A DNA stretch of 64,000 bases from Anaerolineales bacterium (GCA_020634855.1 JACKAU010000020.1:1-64000); one strand, 5' to 3'; positions 25,711-33,151 are shown, counted from the first letter of the stretch. Numbers and translations: made by a program. The notes: generated by a model not told the origin, from the letters alone.

Positions 25711-26481
25711 ATGAACAAAGTTGCAGTTAAACCACATCCGGAGAATATTGAGCATTACTGGGGTATCAAATCGTATCTTTCAGCCGTTGTTTTATTAATT
25801 GTTTTCGTTGAGATTGTCTTTGGGCCGGTCCTCAAAACAAATTCCAATCGCTTATTTGTGGCCGGAGCTGTTTTTGGGCTATCTATGTTTGCCCTTCATA
25901 AAAATGTGATTTCGGCCAAGATGAAACAGCGGAACTGGAGCGAACTGGTCAGACGAACCGATCTGACGTGTCAGGTGGGCAGCGCATGGCTAAGTAATCC
26001 GGTTTACTTGGAAGGGATTTATCAAGAACGTTTTGTGGTGCTAAAAAACTCCAGCGACAGAGGCATGTTTAGCTTACCTTCAACGCGCATCGAGATGATG
26101 ATTGACAATATGAGTAACGCTTCACTCCGACTGCGCGGACCTTATCCGAAAAACGAAAAAGATTCGACCGATGAAATCTTAACGGATATATTTAGTGCCG
26201 CTAAGCTTAAGCAAGTTGGTCACGAGCAGCGCTTTTTTGTTGGGGCCAGTCACGTTCACTTGACCACCAGACTGCTTTCTCTTGAGACCGTTCAAGAAAA
26301 GCTCAAAAATCTGGATCAGCCGGTCAAGATTATTTTGGAGAAGGGCCGCATCTATTTCGATCACCCCGGTCTAATATATGATGCGGAATATCTCTGCTTT
26401 TTGCTCGATCTGGTCAGCGATATTGCCAACGCCGTTGAGCGCACAGCCAATACTCGCCTGATGCTGGCGATGGCCGCCTGA
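25711..26481 (+). CDS. hypothetical membrane protein, 256 aa
   Basis: I do not recognise this protein. Two hydrophobic helices lie near the N-terminus (about residues 22-42 and 50-65) and the rest is soluble. The soluble part has alternating strands and helices, so the architecture is a membrane anchor with a cytoplasmic domain. ATG 25711 was chosen; GGGAG lies 11 bases upstream. In-frame GTG codons at 25690 and 25702 are alternatives. It follows the long AT-rich gap and ends at a bidirectional terminator shared with pfkA. Confidence 0.65.
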   Translation: MNKVAVKPHPENIEHYWGIKSYLSAVVLLIVFVEIVFGPVLKTNSNRLFVAGAVFGLSMFALHKNVISAKMKQRNWSELVRRTDLTCQVGSAWLSNPVYLEGIYQERFVVLKNSSDRGMFSLPSTRIEMMIDNMSNASLRLRGPYPKNEKDSTDEILTDIFSAAKLKQVGHEQRFFVGASHVHLTTRLLSLETVQEKLKNLDQPVKIILEKGRIYFDHPGLIYDAEYLCFLLDLVSDIANAVERTANTRLMLAMAA

Positions 26482-26523
26482 TCGCCGCTGTCCCCATAAA
26501 CTAATCCCAAGTGTTGGAAATAA

Positions 26524-26560
26524 ATAGAGGGTGAACCCCATCGTTCGCCCTCTATCTTTT
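26524..26560. terminator. bidirectional terminator between convergent genes
   Basis: ATAGAGGGTGAAC pairs with GTTCGCCCTCTAT (one G-T pair) around a 6-base loop and is followed by CTTTT. The left flank is A-rich, so it can serve the hypothetical gene from the left and pfkA from the right. Confidence 0.8.
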
Positions 26561-27656
26561 AATCGCCTAAACTGATGCCCAACCCACGGGCTGTTTGAAC
26601 CAGGTCGCCGTTGTAGGGAACATATTTCTGCCGGGCCACAATCTTCCAGATGTCGATAGCCCTAATCTCCGTGCCTCGCAGCGAGACCATCGTTCCGGTC
26701 CGTCCCTGAGCAATCAGATGGACCGCCTCAGCGCCGAAACGGGTGCAAAGAACCCGATCAGATGCCGTCGGCGACCCTCCTCGCTGCAAGTGGCCCAACA
26801 CGACCTCGCGAACATCGTGATCGCCACAGCGGCCTTTGAGTTGGTTGACCAGCCACTTAGCAACACCGCCTAAACGCGCCATTCCGCCTTCTTCCCGCTC
26901 TTTGAGATACATTGCGTCGCCATCTTCGGGTTTGGCGCCTTCTGCCACCACAATGATGGTGAAATTAGCCCCGAAACTATCTCGCCAGGCGATCTGTTTT
27001 AATAGCGGTTCTAACTTAAAGGGGATCTCCGGAATGAGAATGATGTGCGCCCCGGCCCCGATGCCGGCATAAAGGGCAATCCAGCCGGTATCACGGCCCA
27101 TAACCTCGACAACCATAACCCGGTTGTGGCTGCTGGCCGTGGTGCGAATCTGGTCGATGGCGTTGGTCGCCGTGGTCAGGGCTGTGTCAAAGCCAAAAGT
27201 GAAATCGGTGCCTAGCAGGTCGTTATCAATCGTCTTGGGGACGCTGACAATCGGCAGGCCGCGCCGCTCAAGCTGGTGGGCGATTTGCAGGGTGCCGTCA
27301 CCGCCAATTGCCACCAAGGCATCGATGCCGTTATCTTTGCAAAATTGCAACGCCTGCAACGCCACGGCCGGGTCTTGTAATTCCTCAGGGTGTTCCTTTG
27401 AAAAGACAAAGTGACCACGGTTCGTCGTTCCCAGAATGGTTCCCCCCTGTTGCAGAATAGAGATAACATCTTGCAGTTCTAAATGTACCAGGGAAGATTT
27501 CGGATCCTCCAATAGCCCTTCAAATCCTTTGTGAACGCCAACAACTTCCCACCCGTACTGCCGCGTAGCGGTAATGACCACAGCTCTGATCACGGCATTT
27601 AAGCCTGGAGCGTCCCCTCCGCTGGTCAACACCCCAATTTTATTGATTTTTTTCAT
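26559..27656 (-). CDS. pfkA: 6-phosphofructokinase, group III type
   Basis: This 365-residue enzyme phosphorylates fructose 6-phosphate in glycolysis. The N-terminal motif SGGDAPGLNAVIR is present. The donor-selecting residues are informative. GGDG at 118-121 keeps the glycine typical of ATP enzymes, while PKTIDND at 140-146 has the lysine typical of pyrophosphate enzymes where ATP enzymes have glycine. This mixture marks the group III or mixed-substrate PFK branch (TIGR02483). ATP use is more likely, but pyrophosphate use should be considered. The gene is divergent from the ilv leader region. Confidence 0.92.
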   Translation of the reverse strand: MKKINKIGVLTSGGDAPGLNAVIRAVVITATRQYGWEVVGVHKGFEGLLEDPKSSLVHLELQDVISILQQGGTILGTTNRGHFVFSKEHPEELQDPAVALQALQFCKDNGIDALVAIGGDGTLQIAHQLERRGLPIVSVPKTIDNDLLGTDFTFGFDTALTTATNAIDQIRTTASSHNRVMVVEVMGRDTGWIALYAGIGAGAHIILIPEIPFKLEPLLKQIAWRDSFGANFTIIVVAEGAKPEDGDAMYLKEREEGGMARLGGVAKWLVNQLKGRCGDHDVREVVLGHLQRGGSPTASDRVLCTRFGAEAVHLIAQGRTGTMVSLRGTEIRAIDIWKIVARQKYVPYNGDLVQTARGLGISLGD

Positions 27657-27795
27657 GCCACAGCCCCCTCATTTTGATTGTTTTTGGTGATTAGGTTATG
27701 AAGATTGGTGTTTTCAAATTGTAGTATACTTTACTTCATAGCGTCCTTGCAACATATCGAGCAGTTAGTATTAGGTATTTTTAAAGCCAAAACGC

Positions 27796-27824
27796 TTGAC
27801 AGATACAGCCACCTATGTTACTAT
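27796..27824 (+). promoter_or_regulatory. promoter of the ilv attenuator leader
   Basis: A perfect -35 hexamer TTGACA (27796-27801) is followed after exactly 17 bases by TACTAT (27819-27824). Transcription would start near 27831, 35 bases before the leader peptide start codon. Confidence 0.65.
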
Positions 27825-27865
27825 TAGCCAGATTTCACAAACGTTACTTAAGGGTTTCGGCCAAA

Positions 27866-27961
27866 ATGTTTAAATCGCCTGTGGTAGTAGTCATCGTATC
27901 CAGCATCCTCCTTATTGTAGTAGGGCATAAGGGGGCGTTTGGGGTTGGATACACTGGCTAA
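27866..27961 (+). CDS. ilv operon leader peptide (31 aa)
   Basis: This 31-codon frame encodes a peptide starting MFKSPVVVVIVSSILLIVVG. Twelve of residues 6-19 are Val, Ile or Leu, precisely the end products controlled by the ilvB, ilvN and ilvC genes downstream. AAGGG lies about 12 bases ahead of the ATG. The stop (27959-27961) precedes a rho-independent terminator by 26 bases. The peptide has no predicted function of its own. As in enterobacterial ilv leaders, its translation rate would report the supply of charged tRNAs for branched-chain amino acids. It is too short for routine gene finders. Confidence 0.85.
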   Translation: MFKSPVVVVIVSSILLIVVGHKGAFGVGYTG

Positions 27962-28016
27962 ACCAAAGGGTTAACAGTGATACAAGCAAACGCCTCCCAC
28001 CTGGGAGGCGTTTTTT
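27907..28016 (+). promoter_or_regulatory. transcription attenuator of the ilv operon
   Basis: Three competing pairings are visible. Segment 1 (CCTCCTT, 27907-27913, inside the Leu/Ile codons) can pair with segment 2 (AAGGGGG, 27929-27935). Segment 2 (GGGGGCGTTT, 27931-27940) can instead pair over ten bases, with one G-U, with segment 3 (AAACGCCTCC, 27988-27997). Segment 3 is the 5' arm of the terminator (3' arm about 28002-28013, T-run 28011-28016). A ribosome stalled at the Val/Ile/Leu codons would cover segment 1, free segment 2 and block the terminator. This model follows the classical amino-acid attenuation scheme and has not been tested here. Confidence 0.75.
27988..28016 (+). terminator. 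attenuator terminator upstream of ilvB
   Basis: AAACGCCTCCC and GGGAGGCGTTT form an 11-bp stem with a 4-base loop, running into six T residues. It lies between the leader peptide stop and ilvB, with no other gene upstream on this strand. This makes sense only as a regulated terminator. Confidence 0.9.
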
Positions 28017-28062
28017 GTTAATAACGGTATTTTTTATTTTATCTAACAAGGAGTAAAACAAT

Positions 28063-29781
28063 ATGGCAGAGATGAAAACGGGCGCAGAAATTGTGTGGGA
28101 GTGTCTCCTTCGGGAAGGGGTCGAGGTGGTCTTCGGTTATCCTGGCGGAGCTATCTTACCCACCTATGATGCCCTCAGTAAATACAACGATAAAATCAAA
28201 CACGTTCTGGTGCGCCACGAGCAAGGCGCCACCCACATGGCCGACGGCTACGCCAGGGCCAGCGGCAAAGTGGGCGTCGCGATGGCCACATCCGGCCCCG
28301 GTGCGACCAACATGGTGACCGGTATCGCTACGGCGATGATGGACTCATCGCCGATTGTCTGTATTACCGGCCAGGTTACGACCGGTGCAATTGGCGGCGA
28401 TGCTTTTCAAGAAACCGATATGACCGGGGTAACGCTCCCCATTACCAAACATAACTATCTGGTCACTCACATCGATGATCTGGCCCAAACGATTCGTGAA
28501 GCGTTTTATATCGCCCGCACCGGGCGGCCCGGCCCCGTGCTTATCGACATTCCTAAAGATGTTCAGAATGCGTCAATTGAATTTGTCTACCCCACCGATC
28601 CGATTGATTTACCCGGTTACCATCCGCCGGCTAAAGCAACCGATGAAGAGGTGGCTGCGGCTCTTGAATTAATTAATAAAGCCGAACGGCCGGTCATCCT
28701 GGCCGGACACGGGGTGCTTATCTCCGGAGCCATGAAGGAACTACGTGAACTGGCCGAAAAGGGCAATATCCCGGTGACAACCACCTTATTAGGCATCGGG
28801 GCGCTGCCGGCCAGCCACCCGATGAATATGGGCATGATGGGTATGCATGGCGGATCCTGGCCTAACCACGCCATTCAAGAAGCCGATCTCCTGATTGCCT
28901 GCGGCATGCGCTTTGATGATCGCGTCACCGGCAATCTCAAGACATACTCGCCTAAATCCAAGAAAATCCATATTGAAATCGATGCCTCTGAAATTAACAA
29001 AAATGTAAAAGTTGATGTCGGCATCCATGCCGATCTGGGGACCGTGCTGCGCCAGATTAACCCCAGCGTCCAACGTGTGGATCGCTCGGCCTGGTTTGGC
29101 AAAATCAAGGATTGGGAAGAAGACTCCAATGAGCGCGATATTTTGCAGTTTGAATCGCCGACACTGCTGGCGGCCCAGGCCATCCGCAAAATTTGGGAGG
29201 GTACGAATGGGGCCGCCTTTGTGGTGACCGATGTGGGCCAGCACCAGATGCTCGAGTGCCAGTATTACAGCCATGATGACCCGTATACGTTGAGCACCTC
29301 CGGTGGGGCAGGGACAATGGGCTTTAGTCTACCGGCGGCCATCGGCGCCAGCTTCCATGTGAAGGATCGGGAAATTTGGGTCATCGTCGGCGATGGGTGT
29401 ATCCAGATGACGATTATGGAGTTAGCCACGGCCGTTCAGGAAAACGCCAATATTAACATCTGTATTATTAACAACGGTTACTTAGGCATGGTGCGCCAAT
29501 GGCAGCAGATGTTCTACGAGAGCCGCTATGTGGAAACGCCCATTTACAGCCCTGATTATGTGAAATTGGCCGAAGCCTATCGCCTGCCCGGCTATCGAGT
29601 GGAGAAGATCGAAGACATTCTGCCGACCATGCGCAAGGCTCAAGAACATAATGGGCCGGTTTTGATCGAATTTGTCGTTGAGCAGTTTGACAACGTCTAT
29701 CCCATGGTGCCTGCCGGAGCTGACCTGCACGATATGATCCGCCGCCCGCACCCGCGTTTTGAAAATATGGATATAGTCTAG
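28063..29781 (+). CDS. ilvB: acetolactate synthase large subunit
   Basis: This 572-residue thiamine-diphosphate enzyme condenses two pyruvates to 2-acetolactate, or pyruvate with 2-oxobutyrate to acetohydroxybutyrate. It is the first common step of valine, leucine and isoleucine synthesis. The catalytic Glu53 is in VRHEQGATHMADGYAR. The C-terminal ThDP/Mg motif runs from GDGCIQMTIMEL to INNGYLGMVRQWQ. It also has FAD-type middle-domain features and full length. AAGGAG at 28047-28052 precedes the ATG. It is the first structural gene after the attenuator, and ilvN follows after 17 bases. Confidence 0.95.
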   Translation: MAEMKTGAEIVWECLLREGVEVVFGYPGGAILPTYDALSKYNDKIKHVLVRHEQGATHMADGYARASGKVGVAMATSGPGATNMVTGIATAMMDSSPIVCITGQVTTGAIGGDAFQETDMTGVTLPITKHNYLVTHIDDLAQTIREAFYIARTGRPGPVLIDIPKDVQNASIEFVYPTDPIDLPGYHPPAKATDEEVAAALELINKAERPVILAGHGVLISGAMKELRELAEKGNIPVTTTLLGIGALPASHPMNMGMMGMHGGSWPNHAIQEADLLIACGMRFDDRVTGNLKTYSPKSKKIHIEIDASEINKNVKVDVGIHADLGTVLRQINPSVQRVDRSAWFGKIKDWEEDSNERDILQFESPTLLAAQAIRKIWEGTNGAAFVVTDVGQHQMLECQYYSHDDPYTLSTSGGAGTMGFSLPAAIGASFHVKDREIWVIVGDGCIQMTIMELATAVQENANINICIINNGYLGMVRQWQQMFYESRYVETPIYSPDYVKLAEAYRLPGYRVEKIEDILPTMRKAQEHNGPVLIEFVVEQFDNVYPMVPAGADLHDMIRRPHPRFENMDIV

Positions 29782-29798
29782 AAAGGTTAAAGGATATC

Positions 29799-30329
29799 AT
29801 GAAACAAACGTTAATCGCTCTGGTGGAAGATAAACCCGGTGTCTTAAATCGGGTGGCTAGCCTGTTCCGGCGGCGGAATTTCAATATCGAGAGCTTGGCT
29901 GTCGGTCACAGCGAGGTTCCCGGCGTCAGCCGTATGACCATCGTCACTGATGAAGAAGAAATGCTGCGTCGCAATATCATCAAAGCCAATCTATTCAAGA
30001 TGGTCAACGTCATCGATGTGCAAGATGTCACCGAACAGTCCTGCGTTTTGCGTGAAACGGCCCTTATAAAAGTTGAGGCCGACTCCGTTACCCGTGGTCA
30101 GGTCATGGACGTAGTTGAGATGTATCGCGGGCGCATTGTCGATGTTGGCACCAAAACCCTGATCGTCGAAGTGACCGGCGAGCCGGAAAAGATCGAGTCG
30201 GCCATTAATGTGCTGACCCCCTTCACGATTTTAGAGATTATGCGAACCGGCAAGATCGCCATGACTCGCGGCGAAGTGATGCCCCGCACCAATGGGACAA
30301 CCAAGGCTCCATCCAACGGTAAACACTAA
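29799..30329 (+). CDS. ilvN: acetolactate synthase small (regulatory) subunit
   Basis: This 176-residue subunit activates the large subunit and makes it sensitive to feedback by valine. The N-terminal ACT domain begins TLIALVEDKPGVLNRVASLF, and the NIESLAVG motif is conserved. The C-terminal ALS_ss_C domain covers about 85-160. AAAGGA precedes the ATG. It lies 17 bases after ilvB, so the two are co-transcribed. The last dozen residues are a low-complexity Thr/Asn/Lys tail. ilvC is 252 bases further on, beyond a cruciform-type repeat. Confidence 0.93.
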   Translation: MKQTLIALVEDKPGVLNRVASLFRRRNFNIESLAVGHSEVPGVSRMTIVTDEEEMLRRNIIKANLFKMVNVIDVQDVTEQSCVLRETALIKVEADSVTRGQVMDVVEMYRGRIVDVGTKTLIVEVTGEPEKIESAINVLTPFTILEIMRTGKIAMTRGEVMPRTNGTTKAPSNGKH

Positions 30330-30352
30330 ACACTAAGACATAAATAACCCTT

Positions 30353-30416
30353 TAGTTCGTAGTAATGGCTTTAGCCGTTTCCTAAGTAGTACCGCTGAAG
30401 CGGTTACTACGAACTA
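30353..30416. repeat. cloverleaf-like palindromic repeat (REP type)
   Basis: Outer arms TAGTTCGTAGTAA (30353-30365) and TTACTACGAACTA (30404-30416) match perfectly. Inside are two small hairpins, GGCTTTAGCC (30367-30376) and ACCGCTGAAGCGGT (30391-30404). It lies between ilvN and ilvC, where it could tune relative expression by stabilising or ending the upstream message. No T-run is present. Confidence 0.85.
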
Positions 30417-30581
30417 TTCCGGTATTTACGCCCTGGGTGTATTCATCATTTCTGCTTTTTTGGATTTCGTGAGGTTGGCTAACTTCGTCAAACCATAAAT
30501 TTACGCATTACGATTTTACGTTTTATAATGCCAACCCTACAAAATCTTACAGAACCAAAATCCATTTAGGAGACAAATTGT

Positions 30582-32057
30582 ATGACCTTAGATTTTCAAA
30601 CCGACGTATTTGAAAAAGAGAAAATTGTTCTCGCAGATACCGAGGAGTACATTGTAAGAGGCGGGCGCCACCTGTTTCCACTCCTGCCCAAAGCCTTTGA
30701 TGGCATCAAACAAATTGGGGTGATCGGTTGGTCATCTCAGGGGCCGGCTCAGGCTCAGAATTTACGCGACTCGCTAGAAGGCACCGGCATTAAGGTGAAA
30801 GTTGGCCTGCGGGAGAATTCATCATCCATTCCGGAAGCCGAAGCGGTCGGTTTTACCCAAGAAAATGGCACGCTGGGCGAAATGTATGCCGTCATCGCCG
30901 AATCGGATATGGTCTTGCTGCTGATCTCCGACGCAGCGCAAGCGCAAAACTACCAAAAAGTCTTCAACGCCCTACGCCCCGGCGCAACGCTGGGGCTTTC
31001 TCATGGCTTCTTGATTGGTTACCTAAAAAGCATTGGCGTTTCCGTGCCGGAAAACATCAACGTCATCGGCGTTTGCCCCAAAGGGATGGGGCCTTCAGTG
31101 CGCCGCTTGTATGAGCAGGGTAAAGAGGTCAACGGGGCGGGGATTAACGCCAGCTTTGCCATCTATCAAGATATCAATGGCAAGGCTACCGACTATGCCT
31201 TAGGTTGGTCGATAGCGCTGGGTTCGCCGTTTTCCTTTATGACCACGCTTGAGTCGGAATATAAATCCGATATTTTTGGCGAGCGAGGTATTCTGTTAGG
31301 CGCGGTCCATGGCATCGTCGAGAGCCTGTACACCTGGTTTCTTCAACACGGCTATTCCCAGGAAGATGCCTTTATTAACTCGGTCGAATCGATTACCGGC
31401 CCGATCAGCCAATTGATTTCCAAGAAAGGCATGCTGGCTGTTTATGAGTCGCTCGATGAAGCGGATCAGGAAGCGTTTCGGCTGGCTTACTCGGCCGCCT
31501 ATCATCCGGCGTTTGAGATTTTGATGGAAATTTATTACGAGGTAGCCTCCGGCAACGAACTGCGCAGCGTGATCGACGCCAGCGAACGGTTTGCTCGCTA
31601 CCCGATGGGCAAAATTGACGGCACTGAAATGTGGCGAGTCGGCGAAGAAGTACGCGCTAACCGTGATCCAAACAAGATTCCGATTAATCCCGTCACCGCC
31701 GGCGTCTACATTGCCACGATGATGGCCCAGATCGATCTGCTGCGCGAAAAAGGCCATCCCTACTCAGAAATTGCCAATGAGAGCATCATCGAAGCCGTTG
31801 ATTCGCTCAATCCCTACATGGATTATAAAGGCGTGGCCTACATGGTTGACAACTGTTCAACCACGGCCCGGCTTGGCTCTCGTAAATGGGCCCCGCGTTT
31901 CGACTACATCCTGGCGCAGCAAGCCTTCCCCGCTCTGGACAAAGGGCTTCAAGTTGATGAAGAGCAGTTTGATAACTTTATGAGCAGCGACATTCATCAG
32001 GTGTTATCCGTCTGCGCCGAACTGCGCCCCTCCGTTGATATCTCGGTTATGGGTTAG
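30582..32057 (+). CDS. ilvC: ketol-acid reductoisomerase, plant-like long form
   Basis: This 491-residue NADPH enzyme isomerises and reduces acetolactate in the branched-chain pathway. The nucleotide-binding motif is GVIGWSSQGPAQAQN at residues 46-60. Conserved stretches such as CPKGMGPSVRRLYEQGKEVN, GWSIALGSPF and VDNCSTTARLGSRKWAPRFD closely match, from memory, the chloroplast enzyme of plants. The protein lacks the pattern of the short (about 330-residue) class I enzymes common in bacteria and is also unlike the E. coli class II enzyme of equal length. AGGAG lies ahead of the ATG. A REP-like palindrome follows the stop. Confidence 0.93.
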   Translation: MTLDFQTDVFEKEKIVLADTEEYIVRGGRHLFPLLPKAFDGIKQIGVIGWSSQGPAQAQNLRDSLEGTGIKVKVGLRENSSSIPEAEAVGFTQENGTLGEMYAVIAESDMVLLLISDAAQAQNYQKVFNALRPGATLGLSHGFLIGYLKSIGVSVPENINVIGVCPKGMGPSVRRLYEQGKEVNGAGINASFAIYQDINGKATDYALGWSIALGSPFSFMTTLESEYKSDIFGERGILLGAVHGIVESLYTWFLQHGYSQEDAFINSVESITGPISQLISKKGMLAVYESLDEADQEAFRLAYSAAYHPAFEILMEIYYEVASGNELRSVIDASERFARYPMGKIDGTEMWRVGEEVRANRDPNKIPINPVTAGVYIATMMAQIDLLREKGHPYSEIANESIIEAVDSLNPYMDYKGVAYMVDNCSTTARLGSRKWAPRFDYILAQQAFPALDKGLQVDEEQFDNFMSSDIHQVLSVCAELRPSVDISVMG

Positions 32058-32074
32058 TCGTTTCGCAGTTTCAA

Positions 32075-32119
32075 AAGGTGACAGTCACTTTTTGCCGACC
32101 GCTAAGTGACTGTCACCTT
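32075..32119. repeat. dispersed palindrome, copy 2 (GTGACAGTCACTT)
   Basis: Perfect 16-bp arms (AAGGTGACAGTCACTT and its complement) surround a 13-bp spacer. The arm is shared with 23399-23444, but the spacer differs, so the arms are what is conserved. It sits 17 bases after the ilvC stop. Confidence 0.9.
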
Positions 32120-32318
32120 GTTTCGATAACCCAACGGCGTAAGCCCTATTCGATAGGGGCGAAAAATCCCCAAAAATCCCAACTTTTTGGGGGCAAATGA
32201 CAGAATTAAAAAAATTTAACGTTATTCTAACGGGATAGGCTTATACTACTATAAGCTATCTTAAATAAAATGGTTATAATATAATTAGAAAAAATTCCGA
32301 AAACGTGGAAAGAGTTTA

Positions 32319-32480
32319 ATGGCAGATCAAGGTAAATCAAAAAGCGTTCAGGAAAAAATTAGAGAGGCGCTGGAAAAATTAGGCGAAGCGCTTGACGATT
32401 GGCTGGCCGGCAGCCGACCGCACCCACAGCCTATTCCTATCCCGGTCGATCGCCGCCCTTACGGCCGGCGCAGAAACTAA
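32319..32480 (+). CDS. small hypothetical protein (53 aa)
   Basis: This short gene encodes 53 residues starting MADQGKSKSVQEKIREALEK. GGAAAGAG lies four to five bases ahead of the ATG. Residues about 8-30 should form an amphipathic helix (EKIREALEKLGEALDDWLAG), and the tail is rich in Pro and Arg (PHPQPIPIPVDRRPYGRRRN). No family is recognised. The start region is very AT-rich while the coding part is GC-rich like neighbouring genes, which supports a real gene. A perfect 8-bp hairpin (32488-32513) follows the stop but lacks a T-run. Confidence 0.55.
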   Translation: MADQGKSKSVQEKIREALEKLGEALDDWLAGSRPHPQPIPIPVDRRPYGRRRN

Positions 32481-32912
32481 ATATGCTCAGGCTGAATTTA
32501 TAGCCTCAGCCTGCGAATTAGAAGGCTATGTGACTTTAGCCATTCCATTTTCAATCGTTTGGTACCAGACATAATCTGGCAATCAACTGAGCGTAGATTG
32601 ATACCTACGACTCGTAATCCACTCGGGTCGGCTTTTCTCCCCCTGTCGTCAGCTTGTGGTTGGGATAGTATGGTGACTACTATTGACCGTGACGACCACA
32701 GTAATCAACCCGTTGTCTCCCTAGAAAAACTGATCATTTTTGATGACACACCTGGTTACTCGGCCAGGGTAAAACTCGTCGAGTCGCCAGCCGGACTCCT
32801 GTCTAAATATCCGGTGTGCAAACAACCATTTTCTATTATTATTGGTGTGAGTTGATTCCCAATTCCTGTTACGAACTGAGTCACTCAAAATTGTTCAAAA
32901 ATTTGACAGTTG
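32481..32912. other. intergenic region, no gene recognised
   Basis: This 432-bp stretch contains two hairpins near its left end: CAGGCTGA/TCAGCCTG at 32488-32513 and a weaker GGCTA/TAGCC pair around 32524-32541. The open frames at 32392-32574 and 32559-32855 lack ribosome binding sites and protein-like composition. I see nothing else. Confidence 0.5.
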
Positions 32913-32921
32913 TGATATAAT
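32913..32921 (+). promoter_or_regulatory. extended -10 promoter of the panB leader
   Basis: TGATATAAT is a perfect extended -10 element (TGnTATAAT). TTGACA at 32903-32908 is too close to act with it. Transcription would begin near 32928 and produce a leader of about 220 bases before panB. Confidence 0.55.
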
Positions 32922-32927
32922 ATCAAA

Positions 32928-33110
32928 GTCATTGACTGGCAATTAGCCAGCAGTGAACAATATAAAAAATTTCAAATTTTTTAACCATGAAGTCGCTTGG
33001 ACCCCGTTGGGCCGGGACGACGCTATAGCATCGTGGTAGATGCTCTACCATTGACTTGGCGCACGTCTTGTGCTCTCTCGGCCTCGCGGCTTCAGCTGCG
33101 GGGTTTTTTT
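32928..33110 (+). ncRNA. structured leader RNA or small RNA upstream of panB
   Basis: Between a strong promoter and a strong terminator lies about 180 bases of non-coding sequence with dense pairing potential. There is an AT palindrome at 32964-32982 and a hairpin at 32999-33013 (GG-CCC/GGG-CC with a bulged A and CGTT loop). Two mutually exclusive hairpins follow: AGCATC/GATGCT, 33027-33044, or TGGTAGA/TCTACCA, 33034-33050. A long-range helix 33010-33017 with 33076-33083 is also possible. The terminator follows at 33082. It could be a riboswitch-like attenuator of panB or an independent small RNA. I do not recognise a known family. Confidence 0.5.
33082..33110 (+). terminator. rho-independent terminator 41 bases before panB
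   Basis: CCTCGCGGC-TTCA-GCTGCGGGG is followed by seven T residues. No gene precedes it on this strand within 600 bases except the 53-residue gene, so it either ends a small RNA or controls read-through into panB. Confidence 0.9.
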
Positions 33111-33151
33111 ATTGTCCGCAGCTATTAACAACTTAATCATGGAGAGCAGAG

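Noticed and set aside
25493..25711. 72-codon minus-strand frame in the AT-rich gap
   Set aside because: No ribosome binding site and no coding-like composition.
32559..32855. 98-codon plus-strand frame between ilvC and panB
   Set aside because: No ribosome binding site, low-quality composition, no recognisable motif; overlaps another weak frame.
32903..32908. TTGACA as -35 for TATAAT at 32916
   Set aside because: Only seven bases separate them.
32985..33026. 13-codon frame (MKSLGPRWAGTTL) inside the panB leader RNA as an attenuation peptide
   Set aside because: No ribosome binding site and no bias toward amino acids of the pathway; structured RNA is the better reading.
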